The translations under genes were made by a program, and so were the position numbers. From Nemertoderma westbladi (taxonomy: Eukaryota; Xenacoelomorpha; Nemertodermatida; Nemertodermatidae), in contig JAUCBJ010007162.1 of assembly GCA_032718475.1 (NCBI GenBank), positions 92,806-156,805 on the forward strand: a stretch of DNA of 64,000 nt. Reading direction: 5' to 3'. This document shows positions 1 to 12,223 of the stretch, piece by piece; the stretch's first letter is position 1, and the number at the start of each line of letters is the position of its first letter. The notes below the pieces were generated by a model that was not told where the DNA came from, did no database searches, and saw nothing but the letters and a program-made list of their open reading frames with translations.

Positions 1-790
1 CAATTGAGCCAAGTCAAGCCGGACCGAGCCAAGTCGAACCCAATCGAGCCGAATCGAGCTGAGTCGACTCAGACCGAGCCGAGCCGGGCCGGGCCGGGCC
101 GAGCCGAGCCGAGCCGAGTCGAGCCGAGCCGAGCCGAGCCGAGCCGAGCCGAGCCGAGCCGAGCCGAGCCGAGCCGAGCCGAGCCGAGCCGAGCCGAGCC
201 GAGCCGAGCCGAGCCGAGCCGAGCCGAGCCGAGCCGAGCCGAGCCGAGCCGAGCCGAGCCGAGCCGAGCCGAGCCAAGCCGATCTGAGCCGAGCCGAGCC
301 GAGCCGAGCCGAGCTGAGCCGAGCCGTGTCGACCGTGTCACGCCAAATTGAGCCCGGATTGAGCCTAATCAAGCTGAGTCGAGCCCAATCGAGCCGAGTC
401 GAGCCAGACTGAGCCGAGTCAAGCCCAAATCGAATCGAGTCGAGCCCAATCGAGCCGGGTCGAGCCCAATCAAGCCTAGTCGAGCCCAATTGAGCCGGAC
501 CGAGCCAAGTCGAGCCCAATCGAGCCAGACTGAGCCAAGTTGAGCCAAATCGATCCGAGTCAAGCCCAATTGAGCCGATTCGAGCCGAGTCGAGCAGATT
601 GAGCTGAATCGAGCCCAATTGAGCCAAGTCGAGCTGGACCGAGCCGAGTCGAACCCAATCGAGCTGATTGAGCCGAATCAAGCTGAGTCGAGTCAGATCG
701 AGCCGAGCCGAGCCTAATCGAGCCAAACCGAGCCGATCAAGCCAAGTCGAACTAAATCGTGCCCAATCGTGCAAGACCGAGCCGAGCTCG
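1..790. repeat. GAGCC pentamer satellite
   Basis: Positions about 110-270 are almost pure tandem GAGCC. On both sides the array decays into 10- and 15-mers such as CCAATCGAGCC and CGAGTCGAGC. All six frames stay open over parts of it because a five-base period has no stop codons, so the Arg/Ala/Glu/Pro/Ser-rich ORFs here are artefacts. The array runs off the left edge. Confidence 0.95.
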
Positions 791-828
791 TTGTCTCTTT
801 TATTTGAAATAAAAAGTCGGTTCCTTAT

Positions 829-852
829 CGGGCCGCTAGGCCCGTCACTAGT
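829..852 (+). repeat. Helitron-like 3' end (hairpin plus CTAG|T)
   Basis: A GC hairpin CGGGCC-GCTA-GGCCCG is followed after three bases by CTAG and then T. A short hairpin before CTRR with a T on the host side is the Helitron 3' terminus. The hairpin-to-CTAG distance is shorter than usual, and I found no matching TC 5' end, so this may be a non-autonomous fragment or another hairpin repeat. Confidence 0.35.
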
Positions 853-2910
853 TAGCAAGTCGTTAGACTTGATTACTGTAAGAATTAAAAGCTGACTGGC
901 TGACTGGCTACTGGCTACTGACCTAGAGCCAAAACGGCTCTAACGATTTTGATGAAATTTTGCATGGACCATGAAAATGGATTTCTAAGGGTACTTGTGA
1001 AATCGCGGTTTAAATTGAAACATCTCAACTTGTTTTATTTCGAAAAATAGCCCCAAAACACTAAAATTGCCATAGGCGCAATGATAAAACACCAGCTGGC
1101 ACTCATGAAAAATGTATAGAGATGGCCTGGTAATGCATTCAATAGTAAGGGCAACTAACAAAGAAGTACTTTCTCTGCCAAGTTTTATTATCACTCTACT
1201 ATACAACCCAGACAGTAAGCAAACATTAACTCATTTAGCTATGGCTATTACAAACTCAGCTGAATAACTCTTCCCAATGCATCCTTGCTATGTTAATTAA
1301 TTGGCGTGCAAGCTAAATGACTGTTAGTTAAACAGTGTGTTGGCTACACAGTGTATTGTACTATGCTCTCATCGCATTATTGTTTTATTTTGAAATGTTT
1401 GTGCCAACATTAATACTGTGGAGGCTGTATGCTTATAAGGCTGAATATTTACTCAGCCTCAAAATGATTCTCCATAAGGCTAACATTATTGTTTGAAATA
1501 TAAAAATATGTTATGCAAATTGTATGTATTTAATTCCAAACATATGGAGTAAAATGAACAACATGGTTATTAAAAGTTTTACAAAATAAATAAAATAATA
1601 TATAAAATATTGTGCGCGATTGTATTGAATTCATGATTTGGATTTGGATTCATGGATTCTGCTGTTATTGTTATTAATTAATTGATACCTCGACTCCTCT
1701 CTGAGACTCCGACTACTCTACCCGATTGAACAAAATAATCATTTCGCTAACTGCCTCTCTATCTTCTATAATCACAACAGCTTTTTATAATTCATTAGAT
1801 GATTACAACATAATAATTATAGTTTGAAGTTGTCTAGAAAAATTTTCGTACACCACCGGGACTACCCTCACACTAATTGATTATCAGACAGAACAAAAAG
1901 CGTTTACTTGATTCGTACTGTCTCCTACGACTTGCTTCACGGGCCGCTAGGCCCGTCTCTAGTAAAGTGACGGTGATACAACAATATAGGAAAAAATAAT
2001 ATAACTTGGTTGCTTCACTTTTACAACCGGATAAATAGAAATTAAAAACAAACAATTGTTTAGCTAAGGTTGCTTTAATATAAATTTTTTTAATGATATA
2101 ATAATAGTATTAATACATAAATTTAACACCACTGAGCAATAATAATTATTTTGTATGAGCTATGGAAATAGGTTAGACCTTTAGAAACCCCCTAAATAGA
2201 GCTGCCGTACAAAATAAATCAAAAACAAAAAGAGCTGGTAATACAAGCCAATAAGCACAACAAATTATAAAACAAAACAACATTAAATCTATGAAAAGTG
2301 AGATGGTCCCCGTCATATGTCGCAGCCACACAGGCGCTGAAATAACGGCCGACCTGTCGAATGAGACATCGATGATGGAGGACTCGGAGCTAGACTCGGA
2401 CTCGGACTCGGAGCCGTCCAAATAGGAAATTTAAACAAATAATTGTTTGTTTCAGCGTCCTCATCCAAATTACCCCTTTTGGGGGTGTAGTAAAAAATAT
2501 AAATTATATTAACTGATCTGATCTCATCATACCAATCTACTTTTCTGGCATGAGTACTTGGTACTATGCGTTCCCATGGACTACCATAGCTGCGTGTATG
2601 ACGTATGTAGATCAACTTGAGAGGGACATGGACTTTTTATCGAATTTCAGCAACCCTGGAGAAATGGAAAGACGGCTTAATGGCCGCATTCCTTGTTTTT
2701 TTTCGATGCCTAACACTAATACAGTAGAATAATATAGCCACATTATGCTACTACCAAATGCACTACTATACACAACACAGTAGATGTATCTGCCTACCCA
2801 CTACCTTCCGCTAACACCATACCGATGGTACAGACTACACTGCTACACATATAACTGAATCATACTCATGTACCGGTATCATAATAAATACTCTGAAACG
2901 AAAAATGACA
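853..2910. other. AT-rich stretch without a clear gene
   Basis: I see no convincing exon here. A second Helitron-like end lies inside at 1939-1963. A Ser/Glu/Asp-rich stretch at 2313-2424 is open on both strands (minus: a Ser/Glu tract; plus: an acidic tail ending at TAG), but it has no clear splice partners. Confidence 0.5.
1939..1963 (+). repeat. Second Helitron-like 3' end
   Basis: ACGGGCC-GCTA-GGCCCGT followed by CT and CTAG|T. It shares hairpin, loop and CTAGT with the copy at 829-852, while the sequence further upstream differs. Two copies with the same terminal hairpin but different bodies fit a non-autonomous family. Confidence 0.35.
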
Positions 2911-3062
2911 CGTTCGTGGGGCCTTCGCGCAGCACGAGGCCCAGTTATGAGATACAAATTAAAATTGTGCGACTGTATCACAAAATCAGGTTATGAGAGA
3001 TTAACCCACACCACCAATTAATCAAAGAAAGGGGGACAGTACGTGTTCACCCCTTTTAATCT

Positions 3063-3092
3063 GCACCCCCCCCCCCCCCCTCCCCCCACCCA
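3063..3092. repeat. Poly-C tract
   Basis: A run of C with single T and A interruptions. It is a simple repeat with no other feature. Confidence 0.9.
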
Positions 3093-3180
3093 CCAATACA
3101 TAACCGCGACATCTACCACCCACGGAAGGGTAGCACGAACTTATTTCCAAACGCACGTTCAATATGCAAAGCCAGGTGGT

Positions 3181-3639
3181 TTATAGGAATATAATCAATG
3201 CAGTACTCGTCTTCATTATAAGCCTCTTTGCGTTCGACCTGTTTTGTATTAAAATATATTTATTAAACGCAGGCTGACGCTCTTTATAATAATAATACCT
3301 AGGGATGCCAGCTTCCAGACTTTCAATCTTTACTGCCGCGCAAACCCCGCAGAGGAAGTTTTGGTTTGAGAGATCAAGCCCATCGGCAATTGGTGTTTCA
3401 ATTTCGGTCCAGGAACTCTGACAATGGGAGCATTCAATCTTAGCTGTGGTCCATTCCCGTGGTTTCGGCTTCCTTTTCTTCGTCCCAATGACAGATTCTT
3501 CTGAAGACGTTCGATTCGCTTTCAGTTTATTGTTGGCGTTTGTGTTTTGAAGTTGTATTCGAGTGGACAGTCGCGCCGGTTTCGAGGTAACCATACCGAC
3601 CTGTGATAAGCGTTGGTTTTGTTGAGTGCCGGTATTCAT
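3181..3639 (-). CDS. Hypothetical protein or first exon with CxxC pairs
   Basis: The 152-codon ORF begins at ATG 3639. The N-terminal half is polar and basic (a KKRKPKPREW patch, possibly a nuclear signal), followed by CSHC about 70 residues in and CGVC about 30 residues later, spaced like a small zinc-ribbon or PHD-type site. Complexity falls off after the Leu-Glu-Ala-Gly segment. A candidate donor AG|GTATTA near 3300 suggests that real coding may stop there and be spliced. No partner exon was found. It could be a 5' exon of a host gene or ORF1 of a decayed non-LTR element; I do not recognise the family. Confidence 0.35.
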   Translation of the reverse strand: MNTGTQQNQRLSQVGMVTSKPARLSTRIQLQNTNANNKLKANRTSSEESVIGTKKRKPKPREWTTAKIECSHCQSSWTEIETPIADGLDLSNQNFLCGVCAAVKIESLEAGIPRYYYYKERQPAFNKYILIQNRSNAKRLIMKTSTALIIFL

Positions 3640-4297
3640 CTTCTCTCACCTCTTCAATGTCAGATGTTGCAAATACTGATAACACGAATAACGGTATATA
3701 TTTCAATACTTGTCAATAGTAATATATATAATTTAGATAACTATTTTATATCTGTACTGTTGAGCAAACTCTACATAAATTCCAACCTGTGTATCGCCGG
3801 TAGTGCTGTTGCTGTGCAAGTGCTGAAGTGCTAGTTGCCACCGGTCACGCGTCAGCCGGTACCGGTAGTAGGGTGGTACCTACGGTGCGCACTACAACGG
3901 CAGTACAGCAATACGGTGTACCGTGCCAATGACTGAATGATTAGCGGTAACTATCTAAACTATTACTATATTATTATTACCGGTGCCGGTACTGGGCTAA
4001 TTAGGCCTAAACTATAATCACCGCAAGGGTTGCCGGGGCCATGTTTAATTAGATTACATGATATGGCATGTCTGCAGTGTATGGTACCGGCTGACCAGTA
4101 TTGCAGTATTGACTGATTGCAGGATTCTCGATTCAGGGATTGAGTACAGCCTGACAGTACCGGTACACATGGTACATGCAGAATTGCAAAATTTGTCAGA
4201 AACCCAGCTGATTTATCCTACAGTAATAATAATTTAACGCATTTTAAATTTGGATAAATAAATTTATTATAACTGCAATAACAGTTACACTGATGCT

Positions 4298-4503
4298 GCA
4301 CGAAGGCCCCACGCAAATTCTACTTGGAAAATTTTCAAACTTTTGCCAAACAACATGTGTACCAAGTTTGGATAGATTTCATCAAGGATTGGCCGAGTTA
4401 TTAACGTTTAAAATAAAATACTGAAAAAAAACGCGACAGAACGACAGGTTGATTAATGGTACCACTACGCTAAGGCTCACTCACTTCGTGGCTCGCCCCA
4501 CAG
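4298..4503. repeat. Dispersed MITE-like repeat, copy 1
   Basis: AAATTCTACTTGGAAAAT, then TGTGTACCAAGTTTGG, then GAGTTATTAACGTTTAAAAT, ending in GGCTCGCCCCAC. The same blocks in the same order recur at 17310-17818. The terminal GTGGGGCGAGCC (reverse complement) is shared with the element at 4778-5075. Confidence 0.6.
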
Positions 4504-4777
4504 TCAGAAACCGTTTCAATCTATGCGAACTATAAAATTGTAGTGTTTTCTCGGTGTGGTGCTTGGTGGTAAGAGTGACGACGGAATGCATGAATTTTAC
4601 AATCTCAGCATGAGTTACAAGACTTATCGATTGTGATGCTAATATTATTTATTTTATTCATTCGAACATTATAAGATAAACATGATTAAGTACATATGTA
4701 AATGGAGGAATAACACTAACAGTAGCACAAGGGTAATATAATGGTAATAAAAATATGTATAAAATAATGTATACGTT

Positions 4778-5075
4778 CGTGGGGAGTCGCGCAGCAAGCG
4801 ACCTTGAACAAGTTCGAAATAAGTTCGATTTTAAATGTAGTCAAAAGTTCGAGAGGTATTTGCCCGTAACTTTCAAAAATATTGGAACTTTTTCTCTAGC
4901 ATGCCCATATAAAATTTGGTTGAAAATGGTTAAAATCTTCAGTTAAGTTATATACAAATGAATTATTCATTACAGACGGACGGACAGACAGACAGACAGA
5001 CGTAAAATTTTGCCCTATTTACTAATTATAATTGTGCGCTAAGGCTCGCCTTTACTGCATGGCTCGCCCCACAAC
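4778..5075. mobile_element. Short MITE-like element with a GACA tract
   Basis: The left end is GTGGGGAGTCGCGCAGCAAG and the right end, read in reverse complement, is GTGGGGCGAGCCATGCAGTA, which together make imperfect inverted ends about 290 bp apart. A GACGGACGGACAGACAGACA tract lies internally. A similar left end begins near 2918. There is no coding capacity. The superfamily is not determined. Confidence 0.5.
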
Positions 5076-8000
5076 ACAGAAATGAATTATTACGTGACAC
5101 AAAATGTAATCTATTAATTCTTCCATCCCCGTTATATCGCCACATCGAAACATTTTATAATCTGCTAATCTGCATCTAACCCTAACGTGCTAACGTGCAC
5201 CACCACTTGTGCAGTATTATATTATACATGCCTAGTCTATATGCATAGTTTAATAATTCAGAAATATATAAATTGATTATTTCTGCCAGAACTGGCCAAT
5301 ATTTTATTACAATTTAAATATTTCATTATTACCCATGCATATTGCACTCAGATACCAAAAATATGAGCTCCAAGCGATCAAATATTAATTTTATCGCACT
5401 TTTATACGCATATATTTATATGTGTTAGGGTAGATGTCTCAACGCCAGGTATATTTATTGCAGTCTCTTATAACCGCAGCCCAACTCTTGTACTCAGCGG
5501 TTTACAATTAAATGAAATAGTTGTATCTGCTATATCCAAATCTATGACGACGACTTACCATAAAACCATCTCTCTTTCCAGTCCCTCAAACCACTCGTCA
5601 ACCCAATTGAATCATTTAATATTTATGCTGCTTTATAGGCTTGGCATACCTGGTTAATCTATTCAAAATGCAGCTGTCCCTAACCAATAAATACTTTAAT
5701 GCTACCTACCTATTATGGGGTTCTACTGCTGAGTACTATAAGATGAGTTTGCTATTAAAATTATATGGCTAGTTGAGAGAGAAAATTGATTGAATTACTT
5801 CATAATATGTATGCATGCTGCGCATAACTACATGATGCTAGAAAGGCGTTTAAAAGTAATTATGTTTAGAAATGGATTTCTGTCGTAAACTAGTTTTTTT
5901 TTCAACCCAAGAAACTATATATCTATCCTATCAAAATAATTATAATTAATAGTTAAATTGTTGTTTGTTACTGTTGTTTATGGATATTATACAGTATAAT
6001 AGTTTAATTTTGTTCATCAATGAGTAATCTACATGGAAAAATTTAATACTCCTCACATACGCAATCACCTCCAAAGCCTTAATAATATATGAATTGACAG
6101 CGAAATAGGAGACGATTACCATTAATAACTTACGGATTTTATTATCAATATATCTTTATAATTTATCGGAAACATTTTAACAATAAAATATTCATCAGTT
6201 CGCCCGTTCAACCCCAAGGCTGCTGGCACAATTAACACAAATCATTAATACTGAAAACCCGATAAGCACGAAATTATTTATGTTATAACAAAATGTAACT
6301 TTATTCTTATTTTATCATAGATGACATTATTCAACGTTATTTTACATAATATACTGTATTACATACATCATCCATGTTATATGTTATAAGATTGAATATT
6401 GTCAGTTTCGGGGCCTTAAAAACTATATTCAACCTTCTTAAAAGTGCTGCAAATTTATTCAAACCACATTCTACACCATGAAGAAGACTGCAATGTCCCT
6501 TCGGGCTGAAATTCCACAAAATTTCTTAGATTAGAGCCTCATGACTTAGGGTTAGGGTTAAATTACTGACTAACAAACCCAAACCTAAAAAACAAACCAA
6601 TTTCCCAGTCAGTACCTACAAAACATCCCAAAAACCAAGTCATTAAGTAACCCAAGTCAGCCAAGTAAAAATAACGCTGTATGTTTTCCATAAAAGAGTG
6701 GCGCCTGTATAGTTTGATAGAGCCTACTTTGACCCAGATGTGGAACACACTTGGGCCAAATGTGGTTAGTTGTGGTTAATTTTTGGCCTAAATGTGTTTG
6801 GCCCAAATATGGTTGTCCCAACTAACTGTCAGATCACGAAATGAAGTACTGGACTTCTGGAGGTCAACTTTAATGAAACTTATTTTGCGGAAGTATACCC
6901 CAATTTATTTAGATAAATATATATCTTTCATGAAAATATTATATAATATATGAATAAATAGTCTGCAGGTTAAAAAGAATATATTTGTAGAATTATGAAT
7001 GTTTAAATTAATAGGCCTACAGTTTGTGTTTTACACAAATTGATCGCCTATTAGGCTGTGGGGGTTGGCCTCTTACAATCATTCGAATTTTATACAATTT
7101 AAGCATTGTTATACTCCGATGGAGGGACAAAGAATTGTTCCAGGGAGGGTCCAGGTGCAATTCCTGAGACAATAGGCACTTATCTTGGATGGCTGGCTGA
7201 GCATCTATTAACCTACTGTATAGAATCTGTTGGCCTGTATGCCGAGGGGTAGGGTGTATCGCACATGCTGCCTAGATAAACGGGCACTGCATTCATTCAT
7301 AGGGCGTCGCCTAACAGAGTGCGCACACGATTATGGTTTTGGTATGCGTGATATTTGAAATATTATCTTTAAAATTTCAAATTACACATGCCATTTAATA
7401 TTGTAGTATTGATATCTATATATATATATACAGTATATCATGTCCAATGGGCAGAGGGGAGGTATCCCATATTCAGAAATATATTATTTGTTTAATTGAC
7501 ATAACTTTGCGAAATATTAAAAGGCTGCAAAAATTTAACGTTTTTAAATTATTGGAAGACCGGATAAATCAGCCCTTTATTTCTGAATGGTCCCCAATGT
7601 ATCAAGAATCCTCTCTTATCTAACAGATAATGTATTGATTAAATTACAATGAACATTGTATAATTATTCGTTAGTTAACTGAATTGTTTATGGTTGCGAA
7701 ATCAAATAATGTCTGAAACAAACTACCATGTGACAGACACATGATCGTAGGTTGATTTACTGAATGTGTAATCCTGACGCCAGAGAGATAGAGGTTTTTA
7801 TTAAAAGTGATAGAAAGTACTTGAGTTGAGTGTCCGCAGGTAATGACTAGTTATCTCTTCTTACTAACTCAGTGCCCGACATCTCAGCATTATCTTTGTG
7901 TTTTGAAGAGCAACACAAACACATGATGCATCTTGCGGTGGTAGCGGAGACTTTTCCTTTAATGACTGATGCAGATCCAACATAACACTGTCCCTTTATA

Positions 8001-8864
8001 TCGGAATTAATCAGCTAGAAGACACTTGAAAGATAAGAATAAGTTCGTGCCTTGTGTAGCTAATTCTCTCTGGAAATCATCGGCTTTACAGCGCAAACCA
8101 TCAATAATTCAGCACTTTTGGAAAGCCAAGCCTTTCAGGGTTTTACCATAAAGACACGATCCTAGAACTCACTCTCCACTCTCCCAACCGTCCCTGAATA
8201 ACAATAAATTAATCATTAGTTTTCCATTAAGTTATTTTTACATGGCGTGGTTTAACTCCTTTGGGTATCGACTTGAATATGAAACTTTCATGGGAAATAA
8301 TGTGGGTTGACGCGTTGCCGACTGCAAACCGTTAAAATATGCAGGATATTGGCGGTGAGTTCTGCCTACAAAATATATAACTCTGAGACGGTTTATGAAT
8401 TTTGCAAGTCGTATTAAATATCAATGTGTTTGGTTATGATATCCAATGCAATATTCAAAGGTTATTCGTTATAATATTTAGTCAGGATAAATATTTATAG
8501 CACTCAATGAATATTTAGAGTTTTGTTTAAACATGCAGATAACTGCCACCTGTGAATAAAATGGCTTGTAAAATATGAAAGAGTAATAAACAGAGGTTTA
8601 ATTTTTTATAAAGCGCCCTGCCATGTAGCTATGCAGAAATTGGGGCTCATAATCTAATGTTTTAGCTTTTTAGTTCAACAATAATATAATTCATCCTTTT
8701 ACATCTAGTTATTTACTTTTTATTTACTTTTACATCTATATTACATCTTTATCGTTGAGTCGGACATTGTCACGCTCTCGGTAAAGTTGTACATGTACAT
8801 AGTGTAATTACGTTTTATATTGGTTTTAGGTTAGCGTAGTGTAATATTGTATTTGTAACCAAGT
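5076..8864. other. AT-rich stretch without a recognisable gene
   Basis: No exon-like ORF with splice signals was found. The segment at 6516-6556 (TTAGATTAGAGCCTCATGAC then TTAGGGTTAGGGTTA) recurs inverted at 27602-27645 with one mismatch, so it is a short dispersed repeat; the two and a half TTAGGG units are part of it and not a telomere. Confidence 0.5.
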
Positions 8865-9011
8865 AACATAAAGGACCCCCTTGGAAATAAGCTGCAAAGC
8901 TTTAGGGGTAATCCTATATGTTATGTTGGACAATACCTTTATACCGGTACATTGTTTGGTGTATTTGTTATTGTTTTTACATAATGTATAAATAAATCTA
9001 TCTATCTATTT
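8865..9011 (+). repeat. Probable non-LTR retrotransposon 3' tail
   Basis: CTTGGAAATAAGCTGCAAAG is followed by an AT-rich stretch and ends AATAAATCTATCTATCTATT. A short tandem tail behind TGGAAATAAGC is typical of 3' ends of several invertebrate non-LTR families. No ORF is left. Confidence 0.35.
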
Positions 9012-11228
9012 GCAAAAGCTGTGCCCAACAAAAAGTTATATAAATCTGTTTATGACCGAGATATAATATGGTGATCATAATCCATCTCCCCACCTCCCTT
9101 CCCAGCCACATCACACCACTGAACGCTATTGTGTAAAGTTATCTATGCTGTATGTTGTGTTTAATACCTGACTTCAGGTTATTAATATTGATAGTAACAA
9201 TGTGTTGGCAAGCTGTATTTTTCGAGGTGTTTGTTATTATACATTTATTATAGGAAGGGATCTAGGGGTCTTAACCTCGAGTGGTAAGTTTATTTTACCG
9301 AAAATAACTTATCTTTTATAGGCGCACTTCAGGTTATTCAGGTTATTAAGAAATACTAATGGTATCCCAATACGCAGTATAGTGTTTATCAACGACTCGC
9401 TGGACGCGACTTATATAATTATACCACAACTAATTTCCATTTGGTTGACCAACTCATAATATTTCTACCACCCACCAGCACTTTATTCACGTCATCGGTA
9501 TATATAATTCAGAGGAATTTGAGAAATTGGAGTTTCTTTTATACTAAAAGCCGCGCTAATCACCTCACTATTGTATGGCGACACACCGAATGGGTGAGGA
9601 ATCCGTCGTACAAGAACCAACAATGGGTTCCGGGCCACGGAATCCAAGATGCTGTCCCATTGCGGCCTATAAAATGGTCGCCGGTAAAGTGAACAGACGG
9701 CTGTATGTGGTTGAGAGTGTTTGCTGGTTGGTAAAGGGAGACGCTTGATTACCCGAGCGTTGCCTTAAACTACTGCGCGTCGTGGATCAATCGAAGGAGG
9801 GGGTTCCGATATGCCTACAGGTACGGCGATGGGTCAATGTTTATCTATTGTTGTTGGAGGCAACTTCTCCGCCCCTTTGTATCTTGTTTGAACACAAAGT
9901 GAAAGTCTGAAAGGATTTCCTGTTGACTGACAAGATAATGGCTTGGCCTACTAAAGGCAGGTTCAAATCCGACTAATGTATAAATTTCGCAATGTTCTGT
10001 TTAATGGGATCTGTTTGGGGTAAAGAAATGGTTCGATAGTTAACTTCCTGTTTTTTTAGGTAACATATTAATGGAAACAAATATAAAAAAAATATAGAAA
10101 ATATTAAAAAAACTAAATGAAAATCAGTAAGAAAATAAAACTAAGTCTTCAAAACTACGAGTATGGGTGAGCTAAAAAAATTCTTGAAATTTAATTCAAA
10201 ATATCACCCATATATACTAAAACAATAAACAAAATGCCGCCCAAATTATACGAACAAAATGATTCAATGAAATTTCTGAGAATTATATATATATATAAAT
10301 TATATAATGGGAAACAATGAAAATCACTCTGCGTTTTCGTAATAACATTAAAGTCAAAATTTAATATATTTTATACTATGATATTCGCCCATCATGTGGT
10401 GAAGAATACACAATTTTCCCGTGTTGGTCGAAATTTTATTGGGATTTTATATTATGAAGAATTGATATTATTTAAAATTTATCCATATTAAGTGTTTTTT
10501 AACACTTATTTATATCTTATAACTTGTACAGAAGTAGTTTATTGTTTTGATTAGATTCAGCCCTTCCTTCTGTATAGGTTTTTAAGGGAAACCTGGTATC
10601 GTCACGTACGTGGGGGTAAACTGTAAAGTAAAATATAACAGTAGAAAGTCTGGTATACTCCACACGGGCCTTGAGATTTCATTGTTCAGCGACTTACACA
10701 ATAATTAAAAATTAATTAAGGCGTATTATTTCCAGCAATATCGAGCATCATCTGTTGGGATATATACTACCGGTATATAATAAATCACTTTATTTAAACA
10801 TTACTATTGTTTAACAATAAAACCTAAACTCAGGGGTACAATGGGAACCTTCTGTTGGAGGAGACTAGGAGGGTGAACGTATTTGACCTTGGGAGTTAGT
10901 GTGGCGCCCATAGGTAATAGCGGAGAGACGATGTCTTCGAGTTGCTTCAGTTATTTAGTGTTTAGCATTCACCAATGTCTTTACTTGACTATTTATTATT
11001 ATTTAAAAAAATAAATTTTAACATTTTCACATAATTTTTAATAAGAATATAATCATTATTAAACCGGATCACTTTTGAAATACAGAATTATGACTATTTC
11101 AGTCTAGCTTATGAATTCCAGAATACTATATACATAATATGTTGGTTACAATGTAGGTGAATAAAAAAATATATAATCATCTTGTTTGGAGTTTTGGATG
11201 GAGTTTCATTAATTTCTATGTCTACAGT
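9012..11228. other. AT-rich non-coding stretch, 3' of the host gene
   Basis: No secure gene. An ORF at 9441-9692 (+) contains a Trp/Pro-rich segment and ends at a possible donor (CCG|GTAAAG), but no partner exon is visible. AATAAA on the minus strand at 10992-10997 could be the polyadenylation signal of the host gene, about 230 bp past its stop codon. Confidence 0.4.
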
Positions 11229-11416
11229 CTATGAGGATGCGACTGGTTGCACCAGGATGTTAGTCGGGTAACTTTTATCGCGAGAATCTTTCCTCGACCC
11301 CCTGGCAGAACGTTTTACTTTGACTGCCTGTTGTAGCAAATACTGATCCACTTGGCACAACTGGGTGCGAGGCTGTCTGTAGGTCGTCCGGTATTCCGTG
11401 TTAAAGTCGACACTTC
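11229..11416 (-). CDS. Host gene, terminal coding exon (SAXO-like, tentative)
   Basis: Read on the minus strand, the exon follows a clean acceptor (CTATTTTTAG|GAAGTG). It begins with two bases that complete a Gly codon split with the exon at 19045-19171, runs 61 codons and stops at TAG (11229-11231). It encodes a Tyr/Thr module (DFNTEYRTTYRQPR) followed by a basic, low-complexity tail with KVKRSARGSRKD. The FNTEY..TYR.P pattern repeats ideas seen in the other exons and resembles the Mn-type repeats of axonemal microtubule-stabilising proteins. The gene call rests on phase and splice signals over five exons; the family assignment is inference. Confidence 0.75.
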
Positions 11417-12159
11417 CTAAAAATAGAAGGATAGGTGTGTACCGGTACGATCTGTTTAATAGAATATAGGGATGGAGGAGAAAAAATCAGGTAGGGGGAC
11501 TTTCTACGTAATCAAAATTCACCCCTCTCCGGTGGAAATTCGACTTAAATAACAGATGATTAATCTCAGAAACATGTTCATGGACTTCAACTTCGGTTTA
11601 TTGTTTTGGTTAGAATAACAGGCCAATGTAACCTTCTCCTTGCACTTAAAGTGACTATTACGCGAAATCTATATTATTATAATATTTATAAAGCTGCTAT
11701 TCTGAAATTTTATTGCAATGATCTGTGATCTTTTACAATGAAAACTCAGTTTGAGTAGCTTCGTGAACCCTTTTTTTCGAAAAATATTGACTTTTTATGA
11801 GGTAGGTTATTTCAAAAATTGTATAAATTTTGAGGTTTTTATATGTAAAATATCTCATGTTTAAGGATCTGTAATACCACCTGGGTTGAAGTTCTCGGTC
11901 CCAAGATATTGGCAAAATGGACCCAGATATCTAGGCTATCTTCTATGAAAATTTCAGCACAAAATTATTGTTTTTGAAAAATTTATTGGGGCATTAGTAT
12001 GATCCGACTATATGGATATGGTTTTGTGGATCCTAGATTTTATGAGACGGACTAATAGCATTTGTTGCAAAATCGGTTTTAGAACATCAAAATGGACATA
12101 TTTTACAAAACCAATACTCACATTGGTGTGACCTTGGTGTACACCAACCTTGGTGGACA
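11417..12159. other. Intron sequence
   Basis: AT-rich, nothing recognisable. The last bases (12154-12160, TGGACAG) are the proposed left target-site copy of the SINE-led insertion that follows. Confidence 0.5.
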
Positions 12160-12223
12160 GTTCCACCTTGGTGTAGGTCGTGGGTTCGATCCTCACATGG
12201 GCCAGGGCAGTTTTCGTTTCGGC
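12160..12223 (+). mobile_element. SINE head, copy 1 (continues at 13986 and 14876)
   Basis: Same tRNA-related head as the copy at 18208: TTCCACCTTGGTGTAG, then box B GGTTCGATCC, then CAGTTTTCGTTTCGGC. A 28-bp deletion between two TGTAG repeats has removed most of the box A region. The SINE is split by a LINE (12224-13974, with an 11-bp target duplication) and again by a TTAA element (13999-14875); its remainder starts at 14876. Confidence 0.8.

Noticed and set aside
4-351. Open frames rich in Glu-Pro-Ser-Arg-Ala on both strands
   Set aside because: A 5-bp repeat without stop codons; no codon bias, start context or splice signals.
2313-2424. Acidic or serine-rich short exon
   Set aside because: Open on both strands because of a GACTCG repeat; no convincing splice partners.
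6543-6556. Telomere repeat TTAGGGTTAGGG
   Set aside because: Only about two units, and it is part of a dispersed repeat that recurs inverted at 27602-27645.
9441-9692. 83-codon plus-strand ORF
   Set aside because: One possible donor but no acceptor, partner exon or recognisable domain; left as unresolved.
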